From contig CACNRW010000009.1 of the NCBI GenBank assembly GCA_902622875.1, positions 1 to 64,000 of the forward strand: DNA of 64,000 bases. The letters run 5' to 3'. Below, one piece after another: positions 47,424-58,968 of the stretch. A program made the translations under genes and the position numbers. Source of the DNA: an uncultured SAR116 cluster alpha proteobacterium (lineage in GTDB: Bacteria; Pseudomonadota; Alphaproteobacteria; Puniceispirillales; Marisalimonadaceae). How positions within the stretch are numbered: the first letter of the stretch is position 1; each line of letters opens with the position of its first letter. A model generated the notes under the pieces. The model saw only the letters and a list, made by a program, of their open reading frames with translations, did not search any database and had not been told where the DNA came from.

Positions 47424-49385
47424 TTAGATATCAAAATTATTAACTAAATTTGCATTTTCTTTAATGTATTTGAATCTAAGTTCTGGTTTTTTTCCCATCA
47501 GTATATTTACTAACTCATCAACTGATCTTCTTTGGTCAGCTTCATCAACATCTCTTTTTGGTATGGTGATTTTTAAAAGTTTTCTTGTTTTAGATGACAT
47601 TGTTGTTTCTTTCAGTTGTGATGGAGGCATTTCTCCTAAACCTTTAAAGCGACTTACTATTCCCTTACCAGAAAAATTTTTATTTACAATTTCATTTTTC
47701 TTTTCTTCTGTTTGAGCATATTGAGAATTTCCATTATGTGTAATTCTATATAGAGGAGGCTGGGCAAGATATAAGTGACCTTTTTCTATAATTTCTGGAA
47801 AGTTATTGTAGAAAAAAGTTAATAAAAGAGCAGCAATATGTGCTCCATCAACGTCTGCGTCTGTCATTATTATAATTTTATTATATCTTAGATTTTCAAT
47901 ATTATTTGATTTTATTTGTTCCAATCCAATAGCTTGTTTTAAATCACTAATTTCTTGATTTTGAGACATTTTTTCATTTGATGCACTTGCGACATTTAAT
48001 ATTTTACCCTTAAGCGGTAGTACCGCTTGCGTAACTCTCTCGCGTGCTTGTTTAGCTGATCCACCGGCACTATCACCTTCCACGATAAAAAGTTCAGATT
48101 CTTCAAATTTATCACTAGTACAATCAGCTAATTTCCCGGGAAGACGGAGTTTTTTGGACATTGTTTTCCTAGAAATATCCTTTTCTTTTTTTTTTCGTTT
48201 CCTTTCTTCGTAATTATCAATAGTGCGGTTTAATATTGCCTCACCTATTGAAAGATTACTTGATAACCAGGTTTCAAATCTATCTTTTATGGCAATTTCA
48301 ACAAGTTTAGTACTTGAAGAACTTACAAGTTTTTCTTTTGTTTGTCCCTGAAATTGTGGATCCTTTATAAAAATTGATAAAATAGAACCAGTTGAATGTA
48401 TTAGATCATCATAAATGAGCTCATTGGCTTTTTTAAACCCTTTAATATCTGCAAAATTTCTTATACCTTTTGTTAGAGCATGTCTAAATCCCAATTCATG
48501 ACTGCCACCAAGAGGTGTTGGAACAGTGTTACAGTAAGTTTCTATAAAACTGGATTCACTATTTGTAAGCCACGCAATAACCCATTCTACATTTTCATCT
48601 TCAATTTTTACATTTCCGTTAAAAGTAGATGAAGAAAACATAGGTAATGTAAAAGTCTTATGTTGAATATAATCTATTATACCATTCTTATAACATATTC
48701 TTTTTAAATTTGGTGTTTTACTATTTTCTTTAATCAAAACTGCTTCACAATCCCAATTTATCTGAACACCACCAACGAGATAAGCTTTATATTCTAAAAT
48801 TTTAAAGAGCTTGTCAGGGCTAAATAAATTATTTTCACCAAATATACTTGTGTCTGGTTTAAATGAAATGGAAGTACCATTAGGTCTTTTTGTTAACCCA
48901 ATTTTATTGAGTTTTGTTGTAGGAAAACCCTTAGAAAATTGCTGCTCATAAATAATACCCTTGCGAGTGACCTGGACTTTTAAAAAAGAAGAAAGAGCAT
49001 TAACAACAGATGCTCCAACTCCATGAAGACCTCCGGATGTTATATAATTTTTATTCGAAAACTTTCCTCCTGAATGGAGTGTAGTCATTATAATTTCTAG
49101 TGCTGATTTGTTTTTAAACTTTGGATGACTATCAATTGGTATACCTCTGCCATTGTCAGAAATAGAGATAGTATTATCATTCGAAAGTTTAACATTTATA
49201 ATTGTTGCATGTTTTGCAACAACTTCATCCATGCAGTTATCAATTATTTCAATAGCTAAGTGGTGCAAAGCATTGTTATCTACACCACCTATATACATTC
49301 CAGGTCTATGTCTTACTGGTTCTAGACCTTCTAAAACTTCAATTTCTGAAGCATTATAATCGCTATTAAGTAAGGTTTTATTCAT
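47424..49385 (-). CDS. parE: DNA topoisomerase IV subunit B
   Basis: ATPase subunit of topoisomerase IV, which separates daughter chromosomes. The GHKL domain has EVLEGLEPVRHRPGMYIGG, IDNCMDE and SDNGRGIP, with GGLHGVGASVVNAL. The TOPRIM domain has EGDSAGGSAKQARER and DADVDGAHIAALLL. Length 653, with the ParE pattern rather than the longer GyrB, supports topo IV. A terminator lies upstream between it and glnA. Confidence 0.93.
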   Translation of the reverse strand: MNKTLLNSDYNASEIEVLEGLEPVRHRPGMYIGGVDNNALHHLAIEIIDNCMDEVVAKHATIINVKLSNDNTISISDNGRGIPIDSHPKFKNKSALEIIMTTLHSGGKFSNKNYITSGGLHGVGASVVNALSSFLKVQVTRKGIIYEQQFSKGFPTTKLNKIGLTKRPNGTSISFKPDTSIFGENNLFSPDKLFKILEYKAYLVGGVQINWDCEAVLIKENSKTPNLKRICYKNGIIDYIQHKTFTLPMFSSSTFNGNVKIEDENVEWVIAWLTNSESSFIETYCNTVPTPLGGSHELGFRHALTKGIRNFADIKGFKKANELIYDDLIHSTGSILSIFIKDPQFQGQTKEKLVSSSSTKLVEIAIKDRFETWLSSNLSIGEAILNRTIDNYEERKRKKKEKDISRKTMSKKLRLPGKLADCTSDKFEESELFIVEGDSAGGSAKQARERVTQAVLPLKGKILNVASASNEKMSQNQEISDLKQAIGLEQIKSNNIENLRYNKIIIMTDADVDGAHIAALLLTFFYNNFPEIIEKGHLYLAQPPLYRITHNGNSQYAQTEEKKNEIVNKNFSGKGIVSRFKGLGEMPPSQLKETTMSSKTRKLLKITIPKRDVDEADQRRSVDELVNILMGKKPELRFKYIKENANLVNNFDI

Positions 49386-49452
49386 AAAGTTTTACAATAC
49401 ATAGAGAAATAAAAGTTATGTTAGAACATCTACCATTTTTCACTTGTTTTGA

Positions 49453-49487
49453 AATAAAAAAAACCTTACTTAGATAAGGTTTTTTTA
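49453..49487. terminator. Rho-independent terminator after glnA
   Basis: A hairpin with arms AAAACCTTA (49460-49468) and TAAGGTTTT (49475-49483) and a six-base loop, flanked by A and T runs on both sides. It directly follows the glnA stop on the minus strand and should end the glnB-glnA transcript; its symmetry allows action in both directions. Confidence 0.8.
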
Positions 49488-49490
49488 ATA

Positions 49491-50900
49491 TTAGCTTGAA
49501 TAATACATTTTGAATTCGACAGGATGAGGAGCATGTTCAAATTGAACAACTTCTTCCATTTTTAATTCAATATATGCTTCAATCTGATCTTCTGTAAAAA
49601 CATTACCTTTAGTTAAAAAAGACATGTCATTAGTTAGATTATCTAGAGCCTCTCTTAATGAACCGCAAACTGTAGGAATACTTGTAAGTTCACTGGATGG
49701 AAGTTCGTATAAATCTTGATCCATAGCTTCGCCAGGATCTATTTTATTTTGTATTCCGTCTAACCCAGCCATAAGCATAGCAGAAAAAGCAAGGTAAGGG
49801 TTAGCAGTTGCATCAGGAAATCTAACTTCAACTCTTTTTCCATTTGGACTGTCTGTAAAAGGAATACGACATGAAGCAGAACGATTTCTAGCTGAATATG
49901 CTAAAATTACAGGAGCTTCAAATCCAGGAATTAATCTTTTGTAAGAATTTGTAGAAGGATTCGTAAATGCATTAATAGCTTTTGCGTGTTTTATAATACC
50001 ACCTATGTAATGTAAGCAAGTTTGTGATAATTGAGCATATTTATCTCCTGCAAACATTGGTTTACCATCTTTCCATATTGATTGGTGTGTATGCATACCT
50101 GTGCCATTGTCGCCTGCAACTGGTTTAGGCATAAAAGTAGCTGTTTGCCCAAAAGAATTAGCAACGTTATGCACTGCATACTTATAAAGCTGTACATTAT
50201 CTGCTGTATCAATTAAAGTTCCAAATTTCATACCTAGCTCATGTTGTGATGGTGCTACCTCATGGTGATGTTTCTCCATTGGCACTCCCATATCAACTAA
50301 CGATAGAACCATCTCACTTCTTAAGTCTTGAGCAGAATCGACTGGGGGAACAGGAAAATATCCACCTTTAATGCCTGGTCTATGTCCCATGTTACCTTCT
50401 TCAAAACTTTTACCAGAATTATATGGGCCTTCTGATGAATCGATTTTATAAAATGATGAATTCATTTCGGCTTCAAATTTCACGTCATCAAAAACAAAAA
50501 ACTCTGGTTCAGGACCAAAGTAGGCGGTATCTCCAACTCCAATAGAATCCATATATTCCAAAGCTTGTTTAGCAGTAGACCTAGGATCTCTTTCATATGG
50601 TTTACCGGATATAGGATCTAAGACATCGCAGAAAATTGATAAAGTAGGCTGTGAAAAAAAAGGATCAACAATTCCTCTTGAACAATCTGGCATTAATTTC
50701 ATATCAGATTCGTTTATTGCCTTCCAACCTGCAATAGACGAACCATCAAACATAAAACCTTCGGCTAATGATTTTTCATCAATTGTACTAACATGCTGAG
50801 ACAAATGTTGCATTTTACCTCTAGGATCAGTAAATCTAAGATCTACAAACTGTATTTCCTTTTCCTTTAAAATGTTCATAATAGATTTTGCATCTGACAT
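49491..50900 (-). CDS. glnA: Glutamine synthetase type I
   Basis: Makes glutamine from glutamate and ammonia. It shows [35 protein letters not shown], the ATP-binding [16 protein letters not shown], and the adenylylation tyrosine in [12 protein letters not shown]. The 469-residue length and that tyrosine indicate GSI-beta, controlled by GlnE adenylylation. The ATG at 50900 has GGAG six bases upstream; an in-frame ATG at 50912 adds four residues. It lies 18 bases after glnB. Confidence 0.97.
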   Translation of the reverse strand: MSDAKSIMNILKEKEIQFVDLRFTDPRGKMQHLSQHVSTIDEKSLAEGFMFDGSSIAGWKAINESDMKLMPDCSRGIVDPFFSQPTLSIFCDVLDPISGKPYERDPRSTAKQALEYMDSIGVGDTAYFGPEPEFFVFDDVKFEAEMNSSFYKIDSSEGPYNSGKSFEEGNMGHRPGIKGGYFPVPPVDSAQDLRSEMVLSLVDMGVPMEKHHHEVAPSQHELGMKFGTLIDTADNVQLYKYAVHNVANSFGQTATFMPKPVAGDNGTGMHTHQSIWKDGKPMFAGDKYAQLSQTCLHYIGGIIKHAKAINAFTNPSTNSYKRLIPGFEAPVILAYSARNRSASCRIPFTDSPNGKRVEVRFPDATANPYLAFSAMLMAGLDGIQNKIDPGEAMDQDLYELPSSELTSIPTVCGSLREALDNLTNDMSFLTKGNVFTEDQIEAYIELKMEEVVQFEHAPHPVEFKMYYSS

Positions 50901-50918
50901 AGTTTTCTCCATTTATAT

Positions 50919-51284
<366 letters not shown>

Positions 51285-51350
51285 TTATATTTAAAATAAC
51301 TTTTATCAAAATTGTATTTTAATTGTTCAAAAATATTAAAAAATATGATT

Positions 51351-51371
51351 AAAAATTAGGCACTAATTTTT
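51351..51371 (-). terminator. Possible terminator after the aspartate aminotransferase gene
   Basis: A perfect 9-bp hairpin (AAAAATTAG with CTAATTTTT, three-base loop) overlaps the stop of the aminotransferase gene and is followed by a T-rich stretch on the minus strand. The stem is AT-rich, so strength is uncertain. Confidence 0.45.
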
Positions 51372-52542
51372 AAAAAAGGCTCTTTATTCTAAATATTGCT
51401 TCTTCAATTGCTTCGTCAGAATTGGCGCAAGACAATCTAATAAAACCTTCACCAAATTTACCAAATGAAGTGCCAGCAACAGTTGCTACTCCAGTTTTAT
51501 CTAGTAGTAAATTTTGGATTTCAATTGAACTTTTATTAGTACTTTTAATATTAGGAAAACAATAGAAGGCTCCATTTGGTTTTTGACAATTGAATCCTTT
51601 AACTTCATTAAGTTTTGAAAACATTAGATTTGCTCTTTTTTTGAAAGTTTGATTCATTTCTTCAACGCAATCTTGAGGTCCTTTTAAGGCTTCTATTGCA
51701 GCATATTGAGCACTAGCATTTACACATGAATGTATGTTAACAGCTAATTTTTCGGCAACTTCATAAAGCTTTTTTGGAAATATTCCATAACCAAGGCGCC
51801 ACCCAGTCATTGCGTAAGTTTTAGACCATCCATTCAAGATTATAAGTCTATCTCTTATTTCAGAAAATTCTAGCATTGATGTAAATTTGTTGTCTCCAAA
51901 ACAAAATTGGTCATAAATCTCGTCACTCATTAGTACTATATTAGGAAATTTTTCCAATCCCTTAGCAAGTTTTTCAAGTTCAAAGTTTGGAACAACTCCC
52001 CCTGTTGGATTTGCAGGACTATTGATTATAATCAGGGTTGTATCTTGATTGATTTTTTTAAGAATATCGTCTGCTGAAAAAGAAAATCCTTTATTTTCGC
52101 TTAATTCGTAGGGAATTGCCTTAGCTCCAGAATAATTGATTGCTGATTCATAAATCGGAAACCCTGGATTAGGGTATAAAATTTCTTTATTTTTTTCTCC
52201 CATTAACATAGCAGAAAAAAATATTATGACTTTTCCACCGGGAACAATCATTATATTGTCAGGAGAAATATTTACCTTATGTCTCCTATTAATATCATCC
52301 GAAACAGCCTCTCTTAATATAGGCATACCTATTGATTGTGTATATCCGTGATGCCCATCTCTGAGGGCTTTTATTCCAGCTTCTACTATGTGCTCTGGTG
52401 TTTGAAAGTCTGGCTGACCAATACCTAGATTTATAATACTTTTACCTTCCGAAGCTAATTTATTAGCTTTTGCCAGAACTGTGAAAGCTGTTTCTGTGCC
52501 AAGATTATTATTTCTAGTGGCCATGTTACAAAAATTCTTCAT
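51370..52542 (-). CDS. Aspartate/aromatic aminotransferase (class I, fold type I)
   Basis: A 390-residue aminotransferase of the AspC/AatA group. It has INLGIGQPDFQTPEHI, NSPANPTGG, SDEIYDQFCF, the PLP lysine in NGWSKTYAMTGWRLGY and the substrate arginine in GFIRLSCA. These match class I enzymes that use aspartate or branched/aromatic amino acids. AAGG lies 11 bases before the chosen ATG; an in-frame ATG at 52524 is also possible. Confidence 0.88.
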   Translation of the reverse strand: MKNFCNMATRNNNLGTETAFTVLAKANKLASEGKSIINLGIGQPDFQTPEHIVEAGIKALRDGHHGYTQSIGMPILREAVSDDINRRHKVNISPDNIMIVPGGKVIIFFSAMLMGEKNKEILYPNPGFPIYESAINYSGAKAIPYELSENKGFSFSADDILKKINQDTTLIIINSPANPTGGVVPNFELEKLAKGLEKFPNIVLMSDEIYDQFCFGDNKFTSMLEFSEIRDRLIILNGWSKTYAMTGWRLGYGIFPKKLYEVAEKLAVNIHSCVNASAQYAAIEALKGPQDCVEEMNQTFKKRANLMFSKLNEVKGFNCQKPNGAFYCFPNIKSTNKSSIEIQNLLLDKTGVATVAGTSFGKFGEGFIRLSCANSDEAIEEAIFRIKSLF

Positions 52543-52640
52543 TTAATAAACCTTGATTATTTAAATAATATTAAATACTTATACATACATATAATTAAAT
52601 AAACTATTTTTATATCTTTAAATGTATATTTAATTTATAT

Positions 52641-52718
52641 GGCGGGTGTAGCTCAGTTGGTTAGAGCGCGGGTTTGTGGTACCTGAGGTCGCCGGTTCGA
52701 AGCCGGTCACTCGCCCCA
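52641..52718 (+). tRNA. tRNA-His (GUG)
   Basis: Cloverleaf with an encoded extra 5' G (G-1) opposite C73, the identity mark of tRNA-His. The anticodon GTG sits in loop TTGTGGT, with T-loop TTCGAAG and CCA at 52716-52718. Confidence 0.96.
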
Positions 52719-52797
52719 AGTTAATTTCTGATTATTCTAACTTGACCTTTGTTCATTCCTAAGTTAGCAATTATTTAAAATAAGATTTTAATGTTTT

Positions 52798-52882
52798 GCG
52801 GGCGTGGCGGAACTGGTAGACGCGCAAGATTTAGGTTCTTGTATCGAAAGGTGTGGGGGTTCAAGTCCCTTCGCCCGCACCA
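52798..52882 (+). tRNA. tRNA-Leu (UAG)
   Basis: A class II tRNA with acceptor GCGGGCG/CGCCCGC, a long variable arm, anticodon TAG in loop TTTAGGT and CCA at 52880-52882. It lies 79 bases after tRNA-His and 39 bases before tig. Confidence 0.96.
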
Positions 52883-52921
52883 AAATTATAAATTTTAGTA
52901 TGTAAGGGGTTTGATACTGAT

Positions 52922-54367
52922 ATGGCTGTTACACAAACTTTATCTGAAGGTCTTAAACGCGAATTTGAAGTTGTCATTAGTAATACTGAGATAAACAATT
53001 TAGTTGACGAAAAACTTACCAATATTGCCAAAGATGCAAATCTACCTGGATTTAGACCAGGTAAAGTTCCTGTATCAGTTGTAAAAAATAGATTTGGTAA
53101 ACAAGTCGTAGGTGAGGTTATTAGAGAAACTGTAGATAATGCAACTAAAGACACAATGGAGAAAAATAATCTCACACCTTCGTCTCAACCTAAAATAGAA
53201 ATAATATCATTTGAAGAAGGAGAGGATCTAAAGGCAAAGCTTTCGGTTGAAATAATGCCTGAATTTGAAATTCCAGACTTATCAAAACTAGAGATTACCA
53301 AACAAACAGTCAAAATTACCGACGAAGAAATAAATGATGCTGTTGAAAAAATAGCAAAAGAGAATATTGGAACTAAAACCATTGAAAAAGATAGACCTAC
53401 CAAAAAAGGGGATACAGTTGTAATTGATTTTTTAGGAAAAGTTGATGGAATTCCTTTTGAAGGAGGAGAAGCTAAAGGTCATAACTTAAAGCTTGGAACT
53501 AATTCTTTTATTCCAGGTTTTGAAGACGGTTTATTAGGATACAAAGTTGGAAAAAAAGTGAATGTCAATGTTACTTTCCCAGATGATTACCAAGCTAATA
53601 ATTTAGCGGGAAAAAAAGCTATTTTTGAGACAACTATAAACGAAATTAGAGAAGATACTGATTTAGTTATCAACGACGAATTTGCTAAGACTTTAGGTAT
53701 GGAAGATTTAAAATCCTTAAAAACAGCTGTTTCTGATCAAATGACTAAACAACATGATCTAGCAAGTAGAGAAAAGTCTAAAAGACAAATTCTCGATAAA
53801 TTAGCTGATAGCGTTTCATTTGATCTTCCAGAAACTTTGGAAAAACAAGAATACATTAATATATGTAAAGCTATGAACCCTAACGCAAAGCCAGATAATT
53901 TTTCCAAAAACAATGAAGAAAACTTAGACGTTGAACCAGATAAAGGTATGAAAAAAGAAGAAAAGCAAGATGCTTTTGAAATTGCTAAAAGAAGAGTAAG
54001 ACTTGGTCTTCTTTTATCCGAAATTGGTAGAAAGAATAACATAAAAGTGGAAGAAGAAGATACTAGAAATGCAATGATGAAAGAAATACAAAAATACCCT
54101 GGACAAGAAAAAAAGGTTATGGATTTTTTTAAAAACAACCCTGAATCTCAACAACAGTTATCAGGACCAATTTTTGAGGATAAAATTATAGACTTTATTT
54201 TAGAGTTAGCTAATACAAAAGAAAAGGTTGTTTCTGTTGAAGAACTTTACAAAGAAGAAGAACTTGATTTAAATAAAGAAGCACAGAAAGCAAAAAAATC
54301 AAATAAATTGGTTAATAAAAATAAAGTAAACAAACCAACTAAAAAGGTAAGTAAAAAAAGCTTATAA
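52922..54367 (+). CDS. tig: Trigger factor (ribosome-bound chaperone)
   Basis: Peptidyl-prolyl isomerase that meets nascent chains at the ribosome exit. The ribosome-binding motif GFRPGKVP is near residue 43, the FKBP domain follows (KKGDTVVIDFLGKVDGIPFEGG), and a helical C-terminal arm. The last 35 residues are an unusually lysine-rich tail (KKSNKLVNKNKVNK...). Length 481 is a little above E. coli (432). It is first in the tig-clpP-clpX-lon-hupB block. Confidence 0.95.
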   Translation: MAVTQTLSEGLKREFEVVISNTEINNLVDEKLTNIAKDANLPGFRPGKVPVSVVKNRFGKQVVGEVIRETVDNATKDTMEKNNLTPSSQPKIEIISFEEGEDLKAKLSVEIMPEFEIPDLSKLEITKQTVKITDEEINDAVEKIAKENIGTKTIEKDRPTKKGDTVVIDFLGKVDGIPFEGGEAKGHNLKLGTNSFIPGFEDGLLGYKVGKKVNVNVTFPDDYQANNLAGKKAIFETTINEIREDTDLVINDEFAKTLGMEDLKSLKTAVSDQMTKQHDLASREKSKRQILDKLADSVSFDLPETLEKQEYINICKAMNPNAKPDNFSKNNEENLDVEPDKGMKKEEKQDAFEIAKRRVRLGLLLSEIGRKNNIKVEEEDTRNAMMKEIQKYPGQEKKVMDFFKNNPESQQQLSGPIFEDKIIDFILELANTKEKVVSVEELYKEEELDLNKEAQKAKKSNKLVNKNKVNKPTKKVSKKSL

Positions 54368-54409
54368 ACACGACCTTACTAAAAATTTTAAAAGGAGACA
54401 TTATTAATT

Positions 54410-55048
54410 ATGCTTGAAAATTTTTCTGATTCAGTTTATTCAACAATTGAAAAGAGCGCTCTTGTGCCTATGGTTGTTGAGCAAACAAGTAGAGGTGAAA
54501 GATCATATGATATTTATTCTAGACTCTTAAAAGAAAGAATAATTTTTCTCGTTGGGCCGGTTGATGATAATATTGCTTCATTAGTATGTGCTCAATTATT
54601 ATTTCTAGAAGCAGAAAACCCAAAAAAAGATATATCTATGTATATTAATTCTCCTGGTGGAGTAGTAACTTCTGGATTATCTATATATGATACAATGGAA
54701 TATGTAAGACCAGATGTATCAACGGTATGTATTGGTCAAGCAGCTAGCATGGGTTCTTTATTACTTACAGCAGGTGCTAAAAAGAAAAGGTACTGTTTGC
54801 CTAATGCAAGAATAATGACACATCAGCCTTCAGGAGGTTTTCAAGGTCAAGCTAGCGATATAGAAATTCATGCAAAAGAAATAATCAATTTAAGGACTAG
54901 ATTAAACGGTATTTATGTTAAGCATTCTGGCAAGAAAATTGCAGAAATTGAGACTTTAATGGATAGAGACACATTTTTATCTCCTAATGATGCTCTTAAA
55001 CTTGGCCTGATAGATGAAGTTGTTGATAAAAGACCAAATGCTAAATAA
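54410..55048 (+). CDS. clpP: ATP-dependent Clp protease proteolytic subunit
   Basis: Serine protease that degrades substrates delivered by ClpX. It has the catalytic serine in [13 protein letters not shown], histidine in [11 protein letters not shown] and aspartate in the MDRDTFLSP region. The 212-residue chain includes the usual N-terminal propeptide ([29 protein letters not shown]). AAGGAG lies 13 bases before the ATG, a wider gap than usual. Confidence 0.96.
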   Translation: MLENFSDSVYSTIEKSALVPMVVEQTSRGERSYDIYSRLLKERIIFLVGPVDDNIASLVCAQLLFLEAENPKKDISMYINSPGGVVTSGLSIYDTMEYVRPDVSTVCIGQAASMGSLLLTAGAKKKRYCLPNARIMTHQPSGGFQGQASDIEIHAKEIINLRTRLNGIYVKHSGKKIAEIETLMDRDTFLSPNDALKLGLIDEVVDKRPNAK

Positions 55049-55131
55049 AACTAATAAAAGCTTTTATATATTGCATTTTAAACAAAACGGATAGAATAAT
55101 ACATTGATAATTCAATAAGTGAGGTAATGAA

Positions 55132-56400
55132 ATGGATGAACAAAAAAATGAAGGTAAGAATAAAACAACTCTATACTGTTCATTTTGTGGAAAAAGTCAG
55201 CATGAAGTTAAAAAATTAATTGCTGGACCTACAGTCTTCATCTGTGACGAATGTGTTGAATTATGTATGGACATAATTAAAGAAGAACATCAAACCTCAA
55301 TAACTAAAAATAAAGATGGAATACCTTCACCAGCTGAAATTTGTAAAATATTAGATGATTATGTAATTGGACAAAGGAAAGCCAAAAAAGTTTTGTCCGT
55401 TGCTGTTCATAACCACTATAAAAGACTAACAAATACTTTAGATATGAATGATATTGAAATTTCTAAATCAAATATTCTTCTGGTTGGACCGACTGGTTGC
55501 GGAAAAACTTTGCTCGCTCAAACTTTAGCTAAAATTCTTGATGTTCCATTTACTATGGCTGATGCTACAACACTTACAGAAGCTGGCTACGTCGGTGAGG
55601 ATGTTGAAAATATAATTCTAAAATTACTTCAGGCATCAGACTATAACGTTGAAAGAGCTCAAAAAGGGATTGTATACATTGATGAAGTCGATAAAATTTC
55701 TAGAAAATCAGAAAATCCTTCCATTACACGAGATGTAAGTGGGGAGGGTGTACAGCAGGCTTTACTTAAAATTATGGAAGGCACAATAGCAGCTGTACCT
55801 CCACAAGGTGGAAGAAAACATCCCCAACAAGAATTTCTTCAAGTAGATACAACTAATATACTTTTTATATGTGGTGGAGCTTTTGCAGGTTTAGACAAGT
55901 TAATTGCTAATAGAAATAAAGGATCTTCAATTGGTTTTGGAGCAGAAATTGTTAATTCACAAGATATAACTAGTTCCGAAGTTCTAAAAGATGTAGAACC
56001 TGGAGATTTGGTTAAATATGGACTTATTCCAGAATTTATTGGACGCTTGCCTGTGCTAGCAACCCTTGAAGATCTTGATGAAGATGCGTTAGTAACAATT
56101 CTAACAAAACCCAAAAATGCTCTTATTAAACAGTATCAAAAACTTTTTGAAATGGAAAATACTAAGCTTGAATTTAGAGAGAATGCCCTCAAAGCTGTAG
56201 CTCAAAAAGCTATAAGTCTGAAGACTGGGGCAAGAGGATTACGATCAATCATTGAAAATATTTTAATGGATACTATGTTCGAATTACCCTCTGAACCTGA
56301 CATTGATGAAGTTGTTATTAATGAAGATGTGGTATTGAAGGGAAGTAAACCTCTTTTAGTTCATGAAAAAAAATCAAAAGAAATTAATAATTCTTTATAA
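55132..56400 (+). CDS. clpX: ClpX ATPase (Clp protease unfoldase)
   Basis: AAA+ unfoldase that feeds ClpP. The N-terminal zinc-binding domain has four cysteines ([18 protein letters not shown]), then Walker A GPTGCGKT, the pore loop GYVGEDVE, Walker [10 protein letters not shown] and sensor regions ARGLRSIIE. Length 422 is normal. In Caulobacter-type cells ClpXP also clears cell-cycle regulators, which is relevant given gcrA. Confidence 0.97.
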   Translation: MDEQKNEGKNKTTLYCSFCGKSQHEVKKLIAGPTVFICDECVELCMDIIKEEHQTSITKNKDGIPSPAEICKILDDYVIGQRKAKKVLSVAVHNHYKRLTNTLDMNDIEISKSNILLVGPTGCGKTLLAQTLAKILDVPFTMADATTLTEAGYVGEDVENIILKLLQASDYNVERAQKGIVYIDEVDKISRKSENPSITRDVSGEGVQQALLKIMEGTIAAVPPQGGRKHPQQEFLQVDTTNILFICGGAFAGLDKLIANRNKGSSIGFGAEIVNSQDITSSEVLKDVEPGDLVKYGLIPEFIGRLPVLATLEDLDEDALVTILTKPKNALIKQYQKLFEMENTKLEFRENALKAVAQKAISLKTGARGLRSIIENILMDTMFELPSEPDIDEVVINEDVVLKGSKPLLVHEKKSKEINNSL

Positions 56401-56470
56401 AATATTATTTTGACTTGTATTTTTTAAAAAAAATATCATCTAATTAATTATAAATACAGAGGATATTGTC

Positions 56471-58861
56471 TTGACTAAAACTGTTTACCCCATATTGCCC
56501 CTAAGAGATATAGTTATATTTCCTCACATGATTGCTCCACTTTTTGTTGGAAGAACAAAGTCAATTAATGCTATTGAAGCAATTATGGAAGAAAACAAGG
56601 AAATAATCTTGTTAACTCAAAAAAAACCATCTATCGAAAACCCAAAAGAAAATGATTTATATAAAGTTGGTACTATAGGCAATATACTTCAAATGCTAAA
56701 ACTTCCTGACGGAACAGTGAAAGTTTTAGTTGAAGGTAATTCTAGATGTGTTGTGAATAATATTAAAGTATCTGATGCTTACTTAAGTACGGATTCAATT
56801 TTATTAAAAAAGGAAGAAGCATTAATAGAAGCAGATAATCAAACAACTTCTAATTTGTTAGAGTTGTTTAATAAATATGCAAAATTAAACGGTAAGGTAA
56901 GTACTGAAATATTGGCGACAATATCCGACATAAAAGACCAAAACACATTAACAGACACTATTATTAATCACCTAGTATTTAGTATAGATGAGAAACAATC
57001 TTTTCTTGAAATAATGAAACCTGCCGATAGAGCAGAAAAATTAATACTAAAAATTGAAAATGAGATTGATATACTTACTTCTGAAAGAAATGTAAGGAAA
57101 CGTGTCAAAACTCAGATGGAAAAAACACAACGTGAATATTATTTAAACGAACAATTAAAAGCCATTCAAAAAGAATTAGGTTCATCTGAGGATGGGAAAA
57201 ATGAATTTGATGAAATTGAAGAGAAGATAAATAAGCGCAATTTATCAAAAGAGGCTAAAGAAAAAGCATTATCTGAACTAAAAAAATTAAGAAATATGAG
57301 TCCAATGAGCGCCGAGGCCACTGTTGTTCGTTCATATATAGATTGGTTGGTTTCAATCCCTTGGACTAAAACTAATAAGGTTAAATCAGATATAATTAAG
57401 GCTAGAAAAATCTTAGATGATGATCATTATGGATTAGAAAAAGTTAAAGACAGAATTATTGAATTTTTAGCTGTTCAGAAGAGAACTAAAGAAATAAAAG
57501 GACCTATTTTATGTTTGGTTGGACCTCCAGGAGTAGGTAAAACTTCCTTAGGAAAATCAATTGCAGAAGCCACAGGAAGAGAATACATTAGAATGGCGTT
57601 AGGTGGTGTTCGTGATGAAGCTGAAATAAGAGGTCATAGGAGAACATATATAGGATCTATGCCTGGCAAAATTGTACATGGAATGAAAAAAGCATCTGCA
57701 ATTAATCCATTATTTTTATTAGATGAAATAGATAAATTAGGTAATGATTATAGAGGCGACCCTTCTTCAGCGTTGTTAGAGGTTCTTGATCCCGAACAGA
57801 ATAAAACATTCCAAGATCATTATCTAGAAATAGATTATGATTTGTCTAAAGTATTGTTTATTACGACATCCAATACCTTAAATATGCCCCAAGCTTTATT
57901 AGATAGAATGGAAGTGATCAGACTTTCTGGTTATACTGAAGATGAAAAGCTTGAAATAGCAAAAAGACATTTAATAAAAAAACAAATGAATAATTGTAAA
58001 CTTAAAAAAACTGAATTTTCTATCAATGAAAAAGCTCTGAAAATTATAATCCAATCTTACACAAGAGAAGCAGGTGTTAGGAGTTTAGAAAGACAATTAG
58101 CCAAATTAACTAGAAAAATAGTTACTCTGATAGAAAAAAAAGAAGCTAAATCAGTTAATGTCACCGAAGATAATATAACTGAAATATTGGGTGTTCCCAT
58201 ATATCAAAGACTAGAAATCGAGAAAGACAATCTAGTCGGTATAACAACAGGTTTAGCATGGACAGAAGTTGGAGGTGAATTATTATCTGTTGAAGCGGTA
58301 AAAGTAAGAGGTAAAGGCAAGTTAACTGCTACTGGAAAATTGGGTGATGTTATGAAAGAATCAGTACAAGCAGCTGAATTTTTCATAAAATCTAAGGCTT
58401 TATCTTATGGATTAAATCCTATTGATTTAGAAAAAAATGACATACATGTTCATGTTCCAGAAGGTGCAACTCCGAAAGACGGCCCGTCAGCAGGTGTTGC
58501 TATGGTAACCAGTATTGTTTCAGCTTTAACCGAAATAAAAATCAAAAGTAATATTGGAATGACTGGCGAGATAACGTTAAGAGGTAGAGTTCTTCCAATT
58601 GGTGGTCTAAAAGAAAAACTATTAGCTGCAAAAAGAGGTGGTTTGGAGACAGTTTTAATACCAATTGACAATAAAAAGGATCTAATGGAAATACCTGATA
58701 ATATAAAAGAACAGTTAAATATTATACCTGTAGAATCTATAGATCAAGTTATTGAAAATGCTTTAGTTCACTCACCAAAAAAATTAAATGTGTTAGATGT
58801 AAGTAATTTAAGTTCGACAAGCGATAATAATATAACAGATAAAACAAATATTTCACATTAA
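56471..58861 (+). CDS. lon: ATP-dependent protease Lon
   Basis: AAA+ serine protease of 796 residues. The N-terminal LON domain begins YPILPLRDIVIFPHMIAPLFVGR; the ATPase has Walker A GPPGVGKTS; the protease domain has catalytic serine in KDGPSAGVAMV and lysine in LKEKLLAAKRGG. The start is TTG at 56471, with AGAGGA upstream, at the exact place of the family N-terminus. HspQ (10.9 kb) may modulate it, by analogy with enterobacteria. Confidence 0.97.
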   Translation: MTKTVYPILPLRDIVIFPHMIAPLFVGRTKSINAIEAIMEENKEIILLTQKKPSIENPKENDLYKVGTIGNILQMLKLPDGTVKVLVEGNSRCVVNNIKVSDAYLSTDSILLKKEEALIEADNQTTSNLLELFNKYAKLNGKVSTEILATISDIKDQNTLTDTIINHLVFSIDEKQSFLEIMKPADRAEKLILKIENEIDILTSERNVRKRVKTQMEKTQREYYLNEQLKAIQKELGSSEDGKNEFDEIEEKINKRNLSKEAKEKALSELKKLRNMSPMSAEATVVRSYIDWLVSIPWTKTNKVKSDIIKARKILDDDHYGLEKVKDRIIEFLAVQKRTKEIKGPILCLVGPPGVGKTSLGKSIAEATGREYIRMALGGVRDEAEIRGHRRTYIGSMPGKIVHGMKKASAINPLFLLDEIDKLGNDYRGDPSSALLEVLDPEQNKTFQDHYLEIDYDLSKVLFITTSNTLNMPQALLDRMEVIRLSGYTEDEKLEIAKRHLIKKQMNNCKLKKTEFSINEKALKIIIQSYTREAGVRSLERQLAKLTRKIVTLIEKKEAKSVNVTEDNITEILGVPIYQRLEIEKDNLVGITTGLAWTEVGGELLSVEAVKVRGKGKLTATGKLGDVMKESVQAAEFFIKSKALSYGLNPIDLEKNDIHVHVPEGATPKDGPSAGVAMVTSIVSALTEIKIKSNIGMTGEITLRGRVLPIGGLKEKLLAAKRGGLETVLIPIDNKKDLMEIPDNIKEQLNIIPVESIDQVIENALVHSPKKLNVLDVSNLSSTSDNNITDKTNISH

Positions 58862-58968
58862 TTCATATTGTTTTTATTTTTTTCTTTGTGTTAAGTAGCT
58901 TTATTTACTAGTGTTATAAAATTATATCGTTTATAAATGTTAAAATTAATCTTTTAATGGAGGTACGA